Notes under the pieces: model-generated
Database searches by the model: none
What the model was told of the DNA's origin: nothing
What the model saw: only the letters and a program-made list of their open reading frames with translations
Translations under genes and position numbers: made by a program
In this document: positions 51,164-61,029 of the stretch, in pieces
Numbering within the stretch: position 1 is the stretch's first letter
Layout: every line of letters begins with the position of its first letter
Source: an uncultured Alphaproteobacteria bacterium
GTDB taxonomy: Bacteria > Pseudomonadota > Alphaproteobacteria > Micavibrionales > Micavibrionaceae
Assembly (NCBI GenBank): GCA_946481105.1
Contig: CAMLMM010000001.1
Span: 11,800 to 75,799 of the forward strand
DNA length: 64,000 nt
Direction of reading: 5' to 3'

Positions 51164-51670
51164 TTAATCTATGGAGCGGAAATTTTGCGGATTCTTATTA
51201 AAGTAACGTGCGCAGGCATTTTCAAGTTCGGTACGCAACATGGCACCGCCCGGTCCACCATCACCACTCATCTGCTTACGCACGATTAATTCGAGCGTAC
51301 GGTGATGCGCCTCGACAATATCAATGATATCCGAATCCAGTTCGATGACATGCTCCAGAAATCCCAGCATGATATTCGCCAGCATACCGACCAGATCATA
51401 TTTGAACATGCGGCCGTTAGCCTTTAACTGCATCACCGGATTAGTCAGCGCCTCCAATAAATCCTGACTTTCGCCGGCAACGCCACGTGCCCTTTGAATC
51501 CCATCATGAAGCTGTTCTAGGAAAGGAACCGCGATCTGGGTAAAATCTGTCGTGTCGCGCTCGATCGCCCGTTCGGCACGCATAATTTTTTCCGGGGGAA
51601 TATCACCAACGCCGGCCTTACCCTGCAGGTCGCGTGTCGCCTTAATGATTCTGACTTTTCCTCGTGCCAT
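51164..51670 (-). CDS. conserved helical partner of the response regulator, 168 aa
   Basis: All-helical, without membrane segment: ERAIERDTTDFTQIAVPFLE, LLEALTNPVMQLKANGRMFK, VGMLANIMLGFLEHVIELDS, DIVEAHHRTLELIVRKQMSG. It follows the response regulator gene at 14 bases in the same direction. It could be a histidine-phosphotransfer-like or regulator-binding protein; two adjacent His (AHHR) sit in a helix, but this is inference. Pairs of this kind occur in other alphaproteobacteria. Confidence 0.65.
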   Translation of the reverse strand: MARGKVRIIKATRDLQGKAGVGDIPPEKIMRAERAIERDTTDFTQIAVPFLEQLHDGIQRARGVAGESQDLLEALTNPVMQLKANGRMFKYDLVGMLANIMLGFLEHVIELDSDIIDIVEAHHRTLELIVRKQMSGDGGPGGAMLRTELENACARYFNKNPQNFRSID

Positions 51671-51684
51671 CTGCTTCCCGTTAA

Positions 51685-52236
51685 CTAATCAATTTTAATA
51701 TCCCAAGGCATCCTTGCTAACGAGTCCTCTGACAATGTAGCCTCGCCCGATTCTTTTTCACGGCGTTTGGGCCCCGCATAATCTTCCCCCTTCCGACGCC
51801 GGCGATCCGGGCCAAAGAATTTTTCCGTTTCCACAAAGTCCCGCGGTTTGTTGATGATATGTGCGATACGCTTGGCCAGGTCATTACCGGTAAAAGGTTT
51901 GGTCAGAAACTCGGTCACACCCTGGTCACGTGCGCTGGTCACGCGCGGAACGGCGCTATAACCCGAAATCAGGATAATGGGGACAAGGCGGTTTGGCGAA
52001 GCAGAATGCGTGCGGATCATCTTGATCATTTCCAGACCGTCAATCGGCTCCATCGACCAATCCGTAATTACGATATCCGGACAATGTTTCTGAAATTGGG
52101 AAAATCCGGTGCCGCCATGATCGGCCGTAATGATTTTACCGACGCCAAATTCTTCCAGGACGCTGACCATAAGCTTGCGCATAGGAACAACATCTTCAAC
52201 AACAAGAATACTGATTTTATTAAGGCGCAACGGCAT
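51685..52236 (-). CDS. single-domain response regulator with C-terminal tail
   Basis: 183 residues: a CheY-like receiver with acidic patch (LVVEDVVPMRKLMVSVLEEF), phospho-Asp in DIVITDWSMEPIDGLEM, Thr/Ser switch in IILISGYSAVP and Lys in TEFLTKPFTGNDL. A 50-residue basic tail (FGPDRRRRKGEDYAGPKRRE) follows and is not a known output domain. It probably acts by protein binding, with the adjacent helical protein as the first candidate partner. Confidence 0.88.
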   Translation of the reverse strand: MPLRLNKISILVVEDVVPMRKLMVSVLEEFGVGKIITADHGGTGFSQFQKHCPDIVITDWSMEPIDGLEMIKMIRTHSASPNRLVPIILISGYSAVPRVTSARDQGVTEFLTKPFTGNDLAKRIAHIINKPRDFVETEKFFGPDRRRRKGEDYAGPKRREKESGEATLSEDSLARMPWDIKID

Positions 52237-52304
52237 TTATGAATACATAATAAAAAATTACAAACCGTTAAGACTATAAATTCTTTTATTAGGCGGCGCA
52301 ATCC

Positions 52305-52490
52305 TTAACCCTTGCGAAAGCAACGATCGCAATAACCACATACGATTTCATCCCCGCCATCAAAACTGTAATATACCTGCGGATGCCCCAGCGGACCGCC
52401 GCCACCGTCACACTTAATGCCACTGGCATTTGCAGCGACATGAATGACTTCCGGGTGCTGGGACGATGGCTGGGAAGGGGACGTAGGCAT
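52305..52490 (-). CDS. zf-CHCC zinc-finger protein
   Basis: 61 residues ending KCDGGGGPLGHPQVYYSFDG then VCGYCDRCFRKG, the pattern C-x-GG-LGHP-x-VY ... C-x-x-C of the small zinc-finger family that includes mitochondrial NDUFS6. The metal ligands are Cys, His, Cys, Cys. In alphaproteobacteria it is a stand-alone conserved protein, perhaps linked to complex I assembly. The ATG at 52490 starts the frame. An overlapping frame at 52289-52507 is a shadow. Confidence 0.85.
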   Translation of the reverse strand: MPTSPSQPSSQHPEVIHVAANASGIKCDGGGGPLGHPQVYYSFDGGDEIVCGYCDRCFRKG

Positions 52491-52560
52491 GGCAGTGCGG
52501 TTCTCACGTTAAGACTTTATTTGAATTCATTTTATAAACTTTCCCGGAAGTGAAGTCCAG

Positions 52561-52956
52561 ATGTCCGAAACCATCATCCCGCCGGAACGATTTATCGACA
52601 ACCCGACCCTTAGGGGACGGGAGGATAATTTTATTACCATAAACGTTAAGACCGGCCCCGTCATTGCCAGCTGGCGCGAATCCCTCTTTGCCCATGAATG
52701 GCTGCATAAAGACGGCTCGATTCGGTCGCGGCACGATATGTCAGATAAAATGCGCGCCAGACGCCAGGCCGCAGAAGAACTGATTCAGGGTGTCTCCCCT
52801 ATTACGCGCCCCGTTCTCGGCATCGGGATTACCGACACGCTTGAGATCGGGTCGGGCCGCGATATTCTGCTTGCGTTGGCAGCACAGGGCGTTAAAGTCG
52901 TCTCTGTACACATTCCCAAAAGCCACCAGGTCGATTTCCGGATGTTTATCGCGTAA
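52561..52956 (+). CDS. conserved hypothetical protein, 131 aa
   Basis: Unrecognised soluble protein beginning MSETIIPPERFIDNPTLRGR. The second half has a GIGITDTLEIGSGRDILLAL segment, then a strand VKVVSVHIPKSHQVDF. There is no signal peptide. It is divergent from the zinc-finger gene and lies 14 bases before the prepilin-like gene, so the two may be co-transcribed. Confidence 0.65.
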   Translation: MSETIIPPERFIDNPTLRGREDNFITINVKTGPVIASWRESLFAHEWLHKDGSIRSRHDMSDKMRARRQAAEELIQGVSPITRPVLGIGITDTLEIGSGRDILLALAAQGVKVVSVHIPKSHQVDFRMFIA

Positions 52957-52970
52957 CCCAGGCGACGCCC

Positions 52971-53675
52971 ATGCTGATGCATCATTCTCAGAAAAAATTA
53001 CATCAACATGGTTTTGGGTTATTTGCCATTCTTCTGGCTATCGCCCTTTTCGCAGCGTTAAGCTATGCCATCTCACGCATAGGCAGCGGAACGAACAACC
53101 TGTCGGCTGAACGCATCAATATCATTGCCGCGGAAATCATCGACACTGGAAACAAAATTTCCGATGCGGCGGGTAAATTGCGCCTGCGCCGCATTAACCC
53201 TGTAAATATCAGCTTTGAAAATATGTCCGTGGCCGGTTATGTCACTGGGTGCGCAGATGATGAATGCCGCATATTCGCCTATGACGGTGGTGGGCTGGAA
53301 TGGCCGCGCCCGCCCGCCAATGCAAATAATGGAGAAAACTGGGGCTTTACGGGTAACGTCAGAATTACGGACATAGGTACGGACAACGCCGAACTTCTGG
53401 CTGTTCTGCCAAATATTTCGTTGGATGTGTGCACCCGCATCAATGTCCTGCTGGGCATTCACGACGCTGCCACAGCCCCTTCATCTATCGCTGCGGTAGC
53501 CGTATCTAAATTCACCGGCACATATAACGATGCCGGTCCCAGCGTGATCAACACGGCACAAACGCTAGGTAAAAAATCAGCCTGTCTGCAGGTCACAGCC
53601 TTAACAGGCAACGCCATTGACGGTACGCCCCTGACGAATGCATATACCTATTATCACGTCCTGCTGGAACGTTAA
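52971..53675 (+). CDS. prepilin-like secreted protein, 234 aa
   Basis: A short basic start with QHGFGLFAILLAIALFAALS resembles a type III/IV prepilin: G before a hydrophobic helix beginning Phe. The usual Glu at +5 is missing. The rest is an exported-type domain of about 190 residues with cysteine pairs (GCADDECRIF, and DVCTR with KSACLQV). This is the layout of minor pilins or T4SS-linked pilins such as PilV. It overlaps the ftsK end by four bases. ATG at 52971 or 52977 may be the start. Confidence 0.6.
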   Translation: MLMHHSQKKLHQHGFGLFAILLAIALFAALSYAISRIGSGTNNLSAERINIIAAEIIDTGNKISDAAGKLRLRRINPVNISFENMSVAGYVTGCADDECRIFAYDGGGLEWPRPPANANNGENWGFTGNVRITDIGTDNAELLAVLPNISLDVCTRINVLLGIHDAATAPSSIAAVAVSKFTGTYNDAGPSVINTAQTLGKKSACLQVTALTGNAIDGTPLTNAYTYYHVLLER

Positions 53676-56074
53676 CGCGCGCCCACCAGAACTTCACGCT
53701 TACCCACGCGATTGGCCGGACTGACAACGCCTTCTTTTTCCATCTGTTCGATGATACGCGCCGCGCGGTTATACCCGATCTGCAGATGACGCTGGATAAA
53801 GCTGGTTGAGGCCTTACCTTCGCGGGCCACGATCGCCACAGCCTCGTCATACAGCTCATCGCAATTGCCGCCGCCTTCACCATCTTCGCCAAACTCGCCG
53901 CCTTCACCAAACAAATCCCCTTCGGTGATTTCTTCAAGATAGGCGGGTTCACCCTGTGCTTTCAGAAACCCGACGACATCTTCGACTTCGCGGTCGGATA
54001 CGAACGGTCCGTGAACACGAGTAATGCGGCCACCGGCGGCCATATAAAGCATATCCCCCATACCGAGGAGCGTCTCGGCACCACCTTCACCTAGAATAGT
54101 CCGGCTGTCGATTTTTGATGTGACCTGGAAGGAAATACGCGTTGGGAAGTTCGCCTTGATAACACCGGTAATAACATCCACGGACGGGCGCTGCGTGGCC
54201 ATAATAAGGTGGATACCCGCCGCCCGCGCCATCTGCGCCAGACGCTGAATGGCGTTCTCGACGTCCTTACCAGCGACCAGCATCAAATCGGCAAATTCAT
54301 CGACCACCACCACGATATATGGCAGTTCGACCAGATCCAGCGGCTGTTCTTCATAAACCGGCTTCCCGGTTTCCGGATCAAAACCTGTCTGTACCTTGCG
54401 CATCAGGATTTCGCCTTTTTTCACGGCTTCCTTGATACGGGCGTTATAGCCTTCGATGTTCCGCACGCCGAGTTTCGACATGTTGCGGTAACGGTTTTCC
54501 ATTTCCTGCACCGCCCATTTTAGGGCAACCACGGCCTTGCCTGGTTCCGTCACGACAGGGGAGAGCAAGTGCGGGATATCATCGTAGACTGAGAGTTCCA
54601 GCATCTTTGGATCAATCATGATAAAGCGGCAACGATCGGGGGAATGCGCATACAGCAGTGACAGAATCATGGTGTTGACGGCCACGGATTTACCGGAACC
54701 AGTCGTTCCCGCCACCAGCAAATGGGGCATGCGCGCCAGATCGGCGATAATCGGATGGCCGCCGATATCCTTACCCAGTACCAGCGGCAGTTTCATCTGC
54801 GTCTTTTCAAAATCATCGCCTTCAAGAAGTTCACGCAAATAAACTGTCTGACGTTTCTTGTTCGGCAATTCGATACCAATCACATTGCGACCCGGTACCA
54901 CAGCCGCCCGTACGGACACCGCCGACATGGAACGCGCAATATCGTCAGAGAGCGATACAACACGCGATGTCTTGGTCCCTGGTGCGGGCTCCAGTTCATA
55001 AAGCGTTACCACTGGACCAGGATGAATGCTCTTGATATCACCTTTGACATTATAATCATTCAGAACATTCTGCAGCACTTCGGCATTCTTGCGCAGTGCC
55101 GATTCATCCAGTTTTTCTTCCTTGGCCTGCGGCGGAACTTCGTGCAGGAAATCGGTGGATGGTAAATCCCATTCCGATGGATCGCGCAGGTTGAGTTTCT
55201 GCTGGTTACTTTTCTTTTTCTCTGGCTTGGCCGCAGGTTTCTTGGGCTTTACAACTTCGATAGCCTCTTCGCTATCATCCTCTTCATATTCCTCCTCTTC
55301 CTCGCCTGAATCATCTTCTTCCTCAGGTTCCGGATCCATGGTTTCTACATCGTCTTCGTCATCCTCATAAATCTCCGTGTCCTTGTTGCGCCATGCACGG
55401 AAACGATCGAATAACGATGTCGCACCACCAATTGTGGCTGCTCCACCCATCAGGAATGTTTCCACGACAGCTTCGCTTTCCTGGCGTTGCAACGCCACAC
55501 CGACAGCCAGTAGATAAATACCCGCCAGCCCAGATATCACCGCCACAATAATATGCGGATAAAAAGATACGACCCCATCCAGGGCATCAGTTAATGTATT
55601 AAGAATAAGCGTACCGCCGGCACCACCCATGGTGACATGCGACATCCAGCCATAACCGGGAATGACAGCTCCGCTGACACTTAGAAAAATGGCCGAAGCC
55701 AGCAATGCGATACACCGAATCCAGATCGGACCGAATTGTTCATGACGCCACAGGCGGAACCCCCAGGCGAGAACCCCCACCGCAAGCGCCAATGCGCCAG
55801 CGCCGAATATTTGAACCAGAAGATCGGATGTATAGGCACCAACCGATCCCATCCAGTTCTGGATATCGTCATCAGCAGGAGCCACAGTATTAAACGATTC
55901 GTCGGATGCGTGATAGCTTAGCAATGCCAGCATCAGGAAAGCCCCCGCCAAACCGGTAATAATCGCCTTGCTATCGTGCAGGCGCTGCCCCATATAACCG
56001 CGCCAGCTTTCAGGGAAAATGCGGACGAAGGGTGAGGATGGCTTCTTCAGGCGGATGGTCGCGGTGCGGCTCAT
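53672..56074 (-). CDS. ftsK: DNA translocase FtsK
   Basis: 800 residues: four or five N-terminal membrane helices (to about 205), an acidic and basic linker (240-300, EDDEDDVETMDPEPEEEDD), the motor with Walker A LVAGTTGSGKSVAVNTMILS near 460 and Walker B IVVVVDEFADLMLVAGKD, ATQRPSVDVITGVIKANFPT, and the C-terminal gamma winged helix (STSFIQRHLQIGYNRAARII) that reads KOPS. It segregates chromosome ends at division. Confidence 0.95.
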   Translation of the reverse strand: MSRTATIRLKKPSSPFVRIFPESWRGYMGQRLHDSKAIITGLAGAFLMLALLSYHASDESFNTVAPADDDIQNWMGSVGAYTSDLLVQIFGAGALALAVGVLAWGFRLWRHEQFGPIWIRCIALLASAIFLSVSGAVIPGYGWMSHVTMGGAGGTLILNTLTDALDGVVSFYPHIIVAVISGLAGIYLLAVGVALQRQESEAVVETFLMGGAATIGGATSLFDRFRAWRNKDTEIYEDDEDDVETMDPEPEEEDDSGEEEEEYEEDDSEEAIEVVKPKKPAAKPEKKKSNQQKLNLRDPSEWDLPSTDFLHEVPPQAKEEKLDESALRKNAEVLQNVLNDYNVKGDIKSIHPGPVVTLYELEPAPGTKTSRVVSLSDDIARSMSAVSVRAAVVPGRNVIGIELPNKKRQTVYLRELLEGDDFEKTQMKLPLVLGKDIGGHPIIADLARMPHLLVAGTTGSGKSVAVNTMILSLLYAHSPDRCRFIMIDPKMLELSVYDDIPHLLSPVVTEPGKAVVALKWAVQEMENRYRNMSKLGVRNIEGYNARIKEAVKKGEILMRKVQTGFDPETGKPVYEEQPLDLVELPYIVVVVDEFADLMLVAGKDVENAIQRLAQMARAAGIHLIMATQRPSVDVITGVIKANFPTRISFQVTSKIDSRTILGEGGAETLLGMGDMLYMAAGGRITRVHGPFVSDREVEDVVGFLKAQGEPAYLEEITEGDLFGEGGEFGEDGEGGGNCDELYDEAVAIVAREGKASTSFIQRHLQIGYNRAARIIEQMEKEGVVSPANRVGKREVLVGAR

Positions 56075-56164
56075 GATCGATCAGTCGTAAAAAGGGTAAA
56101 GAAATGGCAGAACTGCCGGAAGACAGTTTACCTGTTTGGCCATTTTCCCGCAATATTTTCAGCG

Positions 56165-59113
56165 TTAATCTTTAATGCTAGCAATTAAATCAATATTGCC
56201 GCCGGTCGCCATGGTGTTCACGGAAATAGCCTGCTCGGTTGCGAACTGGGTCAGGTAATGCGGCCCGCCTGCCTTTGGCCCGGTCCCGGAAAGCCCCTGT
56301 CCGCCGAAAGGCTGAACACCGACGACCGCGCCGATCATGGACCGGTTAATGTAAATATTCCCGGCCTTTATCCTGTCGGGCAATGAATCGAATTTCTGCT
56401 GCAGGCGGGAATGAACCCCGAATGTCAGGCCGAATCCGGTTTTATTTATGTCGGCAATAACCTTATCGATGTCGCCTGGTGCGTAACGGATAATGTGCAG
56501 CACCGGCCCGAATACTTCACCGGTCAGGCGTTCAAGACTATCAATCTCATATGCCACAGGCGATACAAAGCTATCGGTTAATTCAGGCGGAACCGGGGCC
56601 TCGGCAATAAATTTCGCAAATCCATTCAGATAGGTGCGGTGTTTTAAAATCGCGGCCTTGGCATCCGCATCTATTACCGGGCCTACGTCGGTCGTAATAT
56701 CACGCGGGTCACCCACCCGCAGCAGCGCCATCGCCCCCTGCAGCAATTTAAGTATAGGGTCGGCGATATCCTGTTGCAAATAAAGAACCCGCAACGCCGA
56801 GCAACGCTGTCCGGCCGACCCAAAGGCCGATATCATAACATCATCAATGACCTGTTCCGGCAGCGCCGACGAATCGACAACCATCGCATTCTGCCCCCCG
56901 GTTTCGGCAATCAATGGCACAATCGGGCCGTCCTTAGCAGCCAGGCTGCGGTTAATCAGGCGCGCGACATCGGTGGACCCGGTAAAGGCCACGCCCGCCA
57001 CATCCCTATGCGCCACCAGCCTGGCACCCAGATCGCCATCGCCGACAACAATCTGCACTACATCTTTAGGGACGCCCGCACGGTGTAGAATATCGATGGC
57101 CATCAAACCAATCTGGGGCGTTTGCTCGGCTGGTTTTGCAATCACGCTGTTCCCGGCCATTAGCGCGGCGGTGATTTGCCCGAGAAAGATTGCGAGCGGA
57201 AAATTCCATGGGGAAATACAGACAAATACGCCGCGACCGTTGAAACGTAATATATTAAGTTCACCCGTCGGCCCTGTCAGCGTCTGGCCCTGCGCATCAA
57301 ATAATTTGACACCTTCAGCGGCATAATAACGGCAAAAGTCAACAGCCTCACGGATTTCGGCAATCGCATCGGCCAGAGTTTTCTTGCCTTCACTTTGCAG
57401 GGCATGAATAAGATGGCCAGTCTCCTGTTCCATTAAATCCGCTGCTTTGCGTAAAATATCCGCCCGCCGTTCTGCTGGCTGCAGATTCCAGTCTTTTTGT
57501 GCAACGGCCCCCCGTTGAAATAATTTATCAAGATCCCCCGCTTCCGATATAGTGACCGAGGCAGGCAGAACGCGTGACATGAAATCATTCCAAACCAGGG
57601 AATTTGATAAATCATATCCTTGGGAATTGCGGCGCGATGGCCCGTAAATTTCCAAAGGCTTGGGTAACGATGAGTTATTTTTCTGGCCACGCAGGAGAGC
57701 GACAGGGTCAAACGCCAATTCGTCCGCCGGGACAGTTTCATCGCGGATCTTAGCGACAAACGATGTATTCGCGCCATTTTCCAGCATACGGCGCACAAGA
57801 TACGGGAGCAAATCTTCATAACTGCCGACCGGCCCGTAAATTGTCACCGGCAGTTTCTGGGCGCACAGCCAGTCGCCGAGCGCCTTGCCCATGCCATAGA
57901 GGCGCTGGAATTCAAATCCACCCATGTTGCTTCCGGCGAAATCGAGAATGGCCGCCACGGTTTGCGCATTATGCGTGGCGAACATCGGGTAAAACACATC
58001 GCGCTGGGCGAGCATTTTCTGCGCACAGGCCAGATAGGATAAATCCGTATGCCGTTTGCGCGTAAAGACCGGATAGTCCGGCCACCCCGCCACCTGCGCC
58101 CGCTTGATTTCACCGTCCCAATACGCCCCCTTAACCAGGCGGACCTGCAGCACACGCCCATCACGGCGGGCGATATTTGCGAGGTCATCAAGCAGGGTAA
58201 AACAACGTTTATCATAGGCCTGCACCGCCAACCCAAGCCCGTTCCAACCCTTGAGTTCTGGGGCCGCACTGACCTGAGCCATAATATCAATCGACATTTC
58301 AAGGCGGTCGGATTCTTCGGCGTCAACCGTCAACGTAATATTTTTGGCGGCAGCCATTTTGCACAACGCCAGCAAACGCGATGCCAGTTGCGGCACACAG
58401 GTATCAGCCTGCGTCCAGTTATAGCGCGGATGCAATGCCGATAATTTGACTGAGATGCCATGACGCCCGAAAAGATTTTTTCCCCGGTCGTCCTGCTGAG
58501 CGACGATTTCGATCGCATGCGCATAAGCATCAAAATACGTCCCGGCAGTTACATCCGTCCGGGCACCTTCACCAAGCATATCGAACGACAGGCGGTAGCC
58601 CGTTTTTTCTTCGTGATGTGCGGCATGCAGGGCTTTTTCAATCGTGGCACCGATAACGAATTGTTCCCCCAGCCGGCGCACGGTTTCTTCCATGGTTTTG
58701 CGCACAATAGGCCGCGCCAGAACGCCTGCCACGGAATTCAGAGTCTTTTGAGCAACGGACAACCCTAAACCCGCCGCCTGCATTAAGCCATTTCCACCCG
58801 ATTTCGCCGACCAGTCCACCGCGTTGATTTTTTCAGCAATCAGGGCATCGGCCGTTCCCGCATCCGGAATGCGCAGCAGCGCCTCGGCCAGCGTCATCAG
58901 CGATAATCCTTCGGGACTGTTTAATTTGTAATGCTGCAGGAATGTTTCGATCTCCGTAATCGACCCTTTCGTGGACCTGATCATATCCAGCAACTGACGG
59001 GTTTTTGCCGTTACGCGCGAACTCCGCAAACTGTCCCAGTCAAGGCTGGCCAGCAGAACATCAACACGGGTGGCTTCATCGCTTAGGTGAACGGAAGGAA
59101 ATTGGTACGTCAT
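56165..59113 (-). CDS. putA: bifunctional proline dehydrogenase / P5C dehydrogenase
   Basis: 982 residues from the ATG at 59113, directly behind AAGGAGG (unusually close); the frame is open to 59311 but the extra part is not family-like. Proline dehydrogenase domain (about 75-470) with RLVKGAYWDGEIKRAQVAGW and GGFEFQRLYGM; aldehyde dehydrogenase domain from about 520 with VFVCISPWNFPLAIFLGQIT, ETGGQNAMVVDSSALPEQV and catalytic Cys in FGSAGQRCSALRVLYLQQD. It has no N-terminal ribbon-helix-helix domain, so unlike the E. coli protein it should not repress its own gene. Confidence 0.93.
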   Translation of the reverse strand: MTYQFPSVHLSDEATRVDVLLASLDWDSLRSSRVTAKTRQLLDMIRSTKGSITEIETFLQHYKLNSPEGLSLMTLAEALLRIPDAGTADALIAEKINAVDWSAKSGGNGLMQAAGLGLSVAQKTLNSVAGVLARPIVRKTMEETVRRLGEQFVIGATIEKALHAAHHEEKTGYRLSFDMLGEGARTDVTAGTYFDAYAHAIEIVAQQDDRGKNLFGRHGISVKLSALHPRYNWTQADTCVPQLASRLLALCKMAAAKNITLTVDAEESDRLEMSIDIMAQVSAAPELKGWNGLGLAVQAYDKRCFTLLDDLANIARRDGRVLQVRLVKGAYWDGEIKRAQVAGWPDYPVFTRKRHTDLSYLACAQKMLAQRDVFYPMFATHNAQTVAAILDFAGSNMGGFEFQRLYGMGKALGDWLCAQKLPVTIYGPVGSYEDLLPYLVRRMLENGANTSFVAKIRDETVPADELAFDPVALLRGQKNNSSLPKPLEIYGPSRRNSQGYDLSNSLVWNDFMSRVLPASVTISEAGDLDKLFQRGAVAQKDWNLQPAERRADILRKAADLMEQETGHLIHALQSEGKKTLADAIAEIREAVDFCRYYAAEGVKLFDAQGQTLTGPTGELNILRFNGRGVFVCISPWNFPLAIFLGQITAALMAGNSVIAKPAEQTPQIGLMAIDILHRAGVPKDVVQIVVGDGDLGARLVAHRDVAGVAFTGSTDVARLINRSLAAKDGPIVPLIAETGGQNAMVVDSSALPEQVIDDVMISAFGSAGQRCSALRVLYLQQDIADPILKLLQGAMALLRVGDPRDITTDVGPVIDADAKAAILKHRTYLNGFAKFIAEAPVPPELTDSFVSPVAYEIDSLERLTGEVFGPVLHIIRYAPGDIDKVIADINKTGFGLTFGVHSRLQQKFDSLPDRIKAGNIYINRSMIGAVVGVQPFGGQGLSGTGPKAGGPHYLTQFATEQAISVNTMATGGNIDLIASIKD

Positions 59114-59173
59114 CCTCCTTATATAGCATATTTTTGACTGTCGGGCAGTCCCCTCCCGTGCTAAAGGTAAATC

Positions 59174-60511
59174 ATGACTCAGCGCAGCAATGTTCCCGAT
59201 TTGTCGGTGTCCGAACTCGCGAATTCCCTCAAACGTACGCTTGAGGAAACCTATGGCCGCGTGCGTGTGCGTGGCGAATTGTCGAAAGTAAAGATCCACA
59301 GTTCGGGACATCTCTATTCTGACCTGAAAGATGCCGATGCGGTCCTGAATATTGTCTGCTGGCGCGGAACATTGGCTAAATTGTCGTTACGCCCGGAAGA
59401 AGGGCTCGAAGTCGTCTGCACCGGACGTATCACCAGCTATCCGGCCCGGTCAAACTACCAGATGGTCGTCGAGGAGATGGAACTGGCGGGCGCCGGGGCG
59501 CTCCTGAAAATGCTGGAGTACCGCAGGCAACGTCTGGCCGCCGAAGGTCTTTTCGACGCCAGCCGCAAGAAACGTCTGCCTTATATCCCCCGCTGCATCG
59601 GTGTCGTGACATCGCCCACGGGCGCTGTCATCCGCGATATTATTCACCGTCTGCAAGACCGTTTTCCCTGCCACGTTATCGTCTGGCCGGTAAAGGTGCA
59701 GGGCGATGGTGCCGCGCAGGAAATTGCCGCGGCGATTGAGGGATTTAATAATCTGCCCCTGACGGTTCAGCGCCCCGATCTGCTGATTGTCGCCCGTGGC
59801 GGCGGGTCGTTCGAAGATCTGATGCCATTTAACGAGGAAATCGTGGTGCGGGCTGCGGCTGCCAGCGCTATTCCGCTTATCTCGGCGGTAGGCCATGAGA
59901 CCGATACGACTCTGATTGATTACGCGTCGGACCTGCGCGCCCCGACACCGAGCGCGGCCGCCGAAATGGCCGTACCGGAACATCTCTCCTTGATTGCTTA
60001 TAACGAAGACTGCGAAGCTCGTCTGGTGGCTGCCTTGTCCCGCGCGCTCGTTACCGGGCGTGAGCATCTGCGCCATATCATCGCCCGACTGGGACAGCCC
60101 CAGCGCCTGCTTGAAATGCCCACCCAGCGGCTTGACTATCTCAACAGCCATCTGCGCCATGGGCTGGAACGTCGCGTTCAAATCGCCAGCCAGGCCTGCC
60201 TTAAATTGACCTCCCGCATACGGCATCCCGGCCAATTGGTCGAACTGCATACGCAGAAACTGGCACATACTACCCAATCCCTTACCCGCGCCGTACGGCA
60301 ACGGGTGGAGAAGCAGGAACAGGCTTTGGTCAATATGGATAAGATGCTGAACCTTCTTTCTTTCAAAAACACTTTAAATCGCGGTTTTGCTCTGGTCAGG
60401 GACAGTGAAGGCAAACCCGTGACCCGGGCCGCCCAAACCCACACGAAACAGGCGATATTTGTTGAGTTTGCCGATGGTATGGTAAAATCAAGTATTGAAG
60501 AAAAGGTCTAA
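59174..60511 (+). CDS. xseA: exodeoxyribonuclease VII large subunit
   Basis: 445 residues: N-terminal OB-fold (VRVRGELSKVKIHSSGHLYS), GVVTSPTGAVIRDIIHRLQD, the ARGGGSFEDLMPFNEEIVVR motif, SAVGHETDTTLIDYASDLRA and PTPSAAAEMAVPE. The helical C-terminus and NTLNRGFALVRDSEGKPV complete it. No xseB is adjacent in the window. It is divergent from putA with 60 bases between them. Confidence 0.95.
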   Translation: MTQRSNVPDLSVSELANSLKRTLEETYGRVRVRGELSKVKIHSSGHLYSDLKDADAVLNIVCWRGTLAKLSLRPEEGLEVVCTGRITSYPARSNYQMVVEEMELAGAGALLKMLEYRRQRLAAEGLFDASRKKRLPYIPRCIGVVTSPTGAVIRDIIHRLQDRFPCHVIVWPVKVQGDGAAQEIAAAIEGFNNLPLTVQRPDLLIVARGGGSFEDLMPFNEEIVVRAAAASAIPLISAVGHETDTTLIDYASDLRAPTPSAAAEMAVPEHLSLIAYNEDCEARLVAALSRALVTGREHLRHIIARLGQPQRLLEMPTQRLDYLNSHLRHGLERRVQIASQACLKLTSRIRHPGQLVELHTQKLAHTTQSLTRAVRQRVEKQEQALVNMDKMLNLLSFKNTLNRGFALVRDSEGKPVTRAAQTHTKQAIFVEFADGMVKSSIEEKV

Positions 60512-60528
60512 ATCTTTTAAATAAAGCC

Positions 60529-61029
60529 ATGCAAGCAAAACTGCCGGAATTTCTGCAAAAACTAGGGGTCAATTACTCGCTTGGCCCTTACGAGACCTGC
60601 CCGTGGTCGTCCAGCGACAGCGCGACAGGCAAAACCTGCAGCGCCGAAGTCCGCATGAATCCGGATGGCGATGAGGTTGAAGCTGAAATCCAGATTTTCT
60701 ACGATAACCCGGCCCCCGGCCAGAACAGCATCGAACAGATTCTCTGGCTCCGCGCCAAACCGCATATCAACAGCTGGCTCGTCGATATGCTGCGCATCCG
60801 CCGCGCTGATTGGAATAACAAAATCTATGGCTGGGAAGAAAAATGCTGCAACTTTTTCCGCGCCTGCGTGACCGAAATAGAACAAGGCAAAATTCCCGAT
60901 ATTGATGCGCTTCTGGAACGCGAAATGAGCGAGAAAGAACGTTTCGGCGGTACCAAAGGCGGTGGCGCAGGTAAAGCACCTAAAATCCGGCCGCAACAAC
61001 TCCTGAACATGAAACAGGGCGGTTTCTAA
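60529..61029 (+). CDS. hypothetical protein, 166 aa
   Basis: Unrecognised soluble protein. It has two early Cys (LGPYETCPWSSSDS and KTCSAEVRM), an acidic middle (NPDGDEVEAEIQIFYDNPAP), a helical second half with EEKCCNFFRACVTEIEQGK, and a basic Gly-rich end (GGGAGKAPKIRPQQLLNMKQ). It lies 17 bases after xseA and is likely in the same operon. No function is evident. Confidence 0.65.
   Translation: MQAKLPEFLQKLGVNYSLGPYETCPWSSSDSATGKTCSAEVRMNPDGDEVEAEIQIFYDNPAPGQNSIEQILWLRAKPHINSWLVDMLRIRRADWNNKIYGWEEKCCNFFRACVTEIEQGKIPDIDALLEREMSEKERFGGTKGGGAGKAPKIRPQQLLNMKQGGF

Noticed and set aside
59450..60301. 283-residue minus-strand frame
   Set aside because: Lies wholly inside xseA, no ribosome site and no family pattern.
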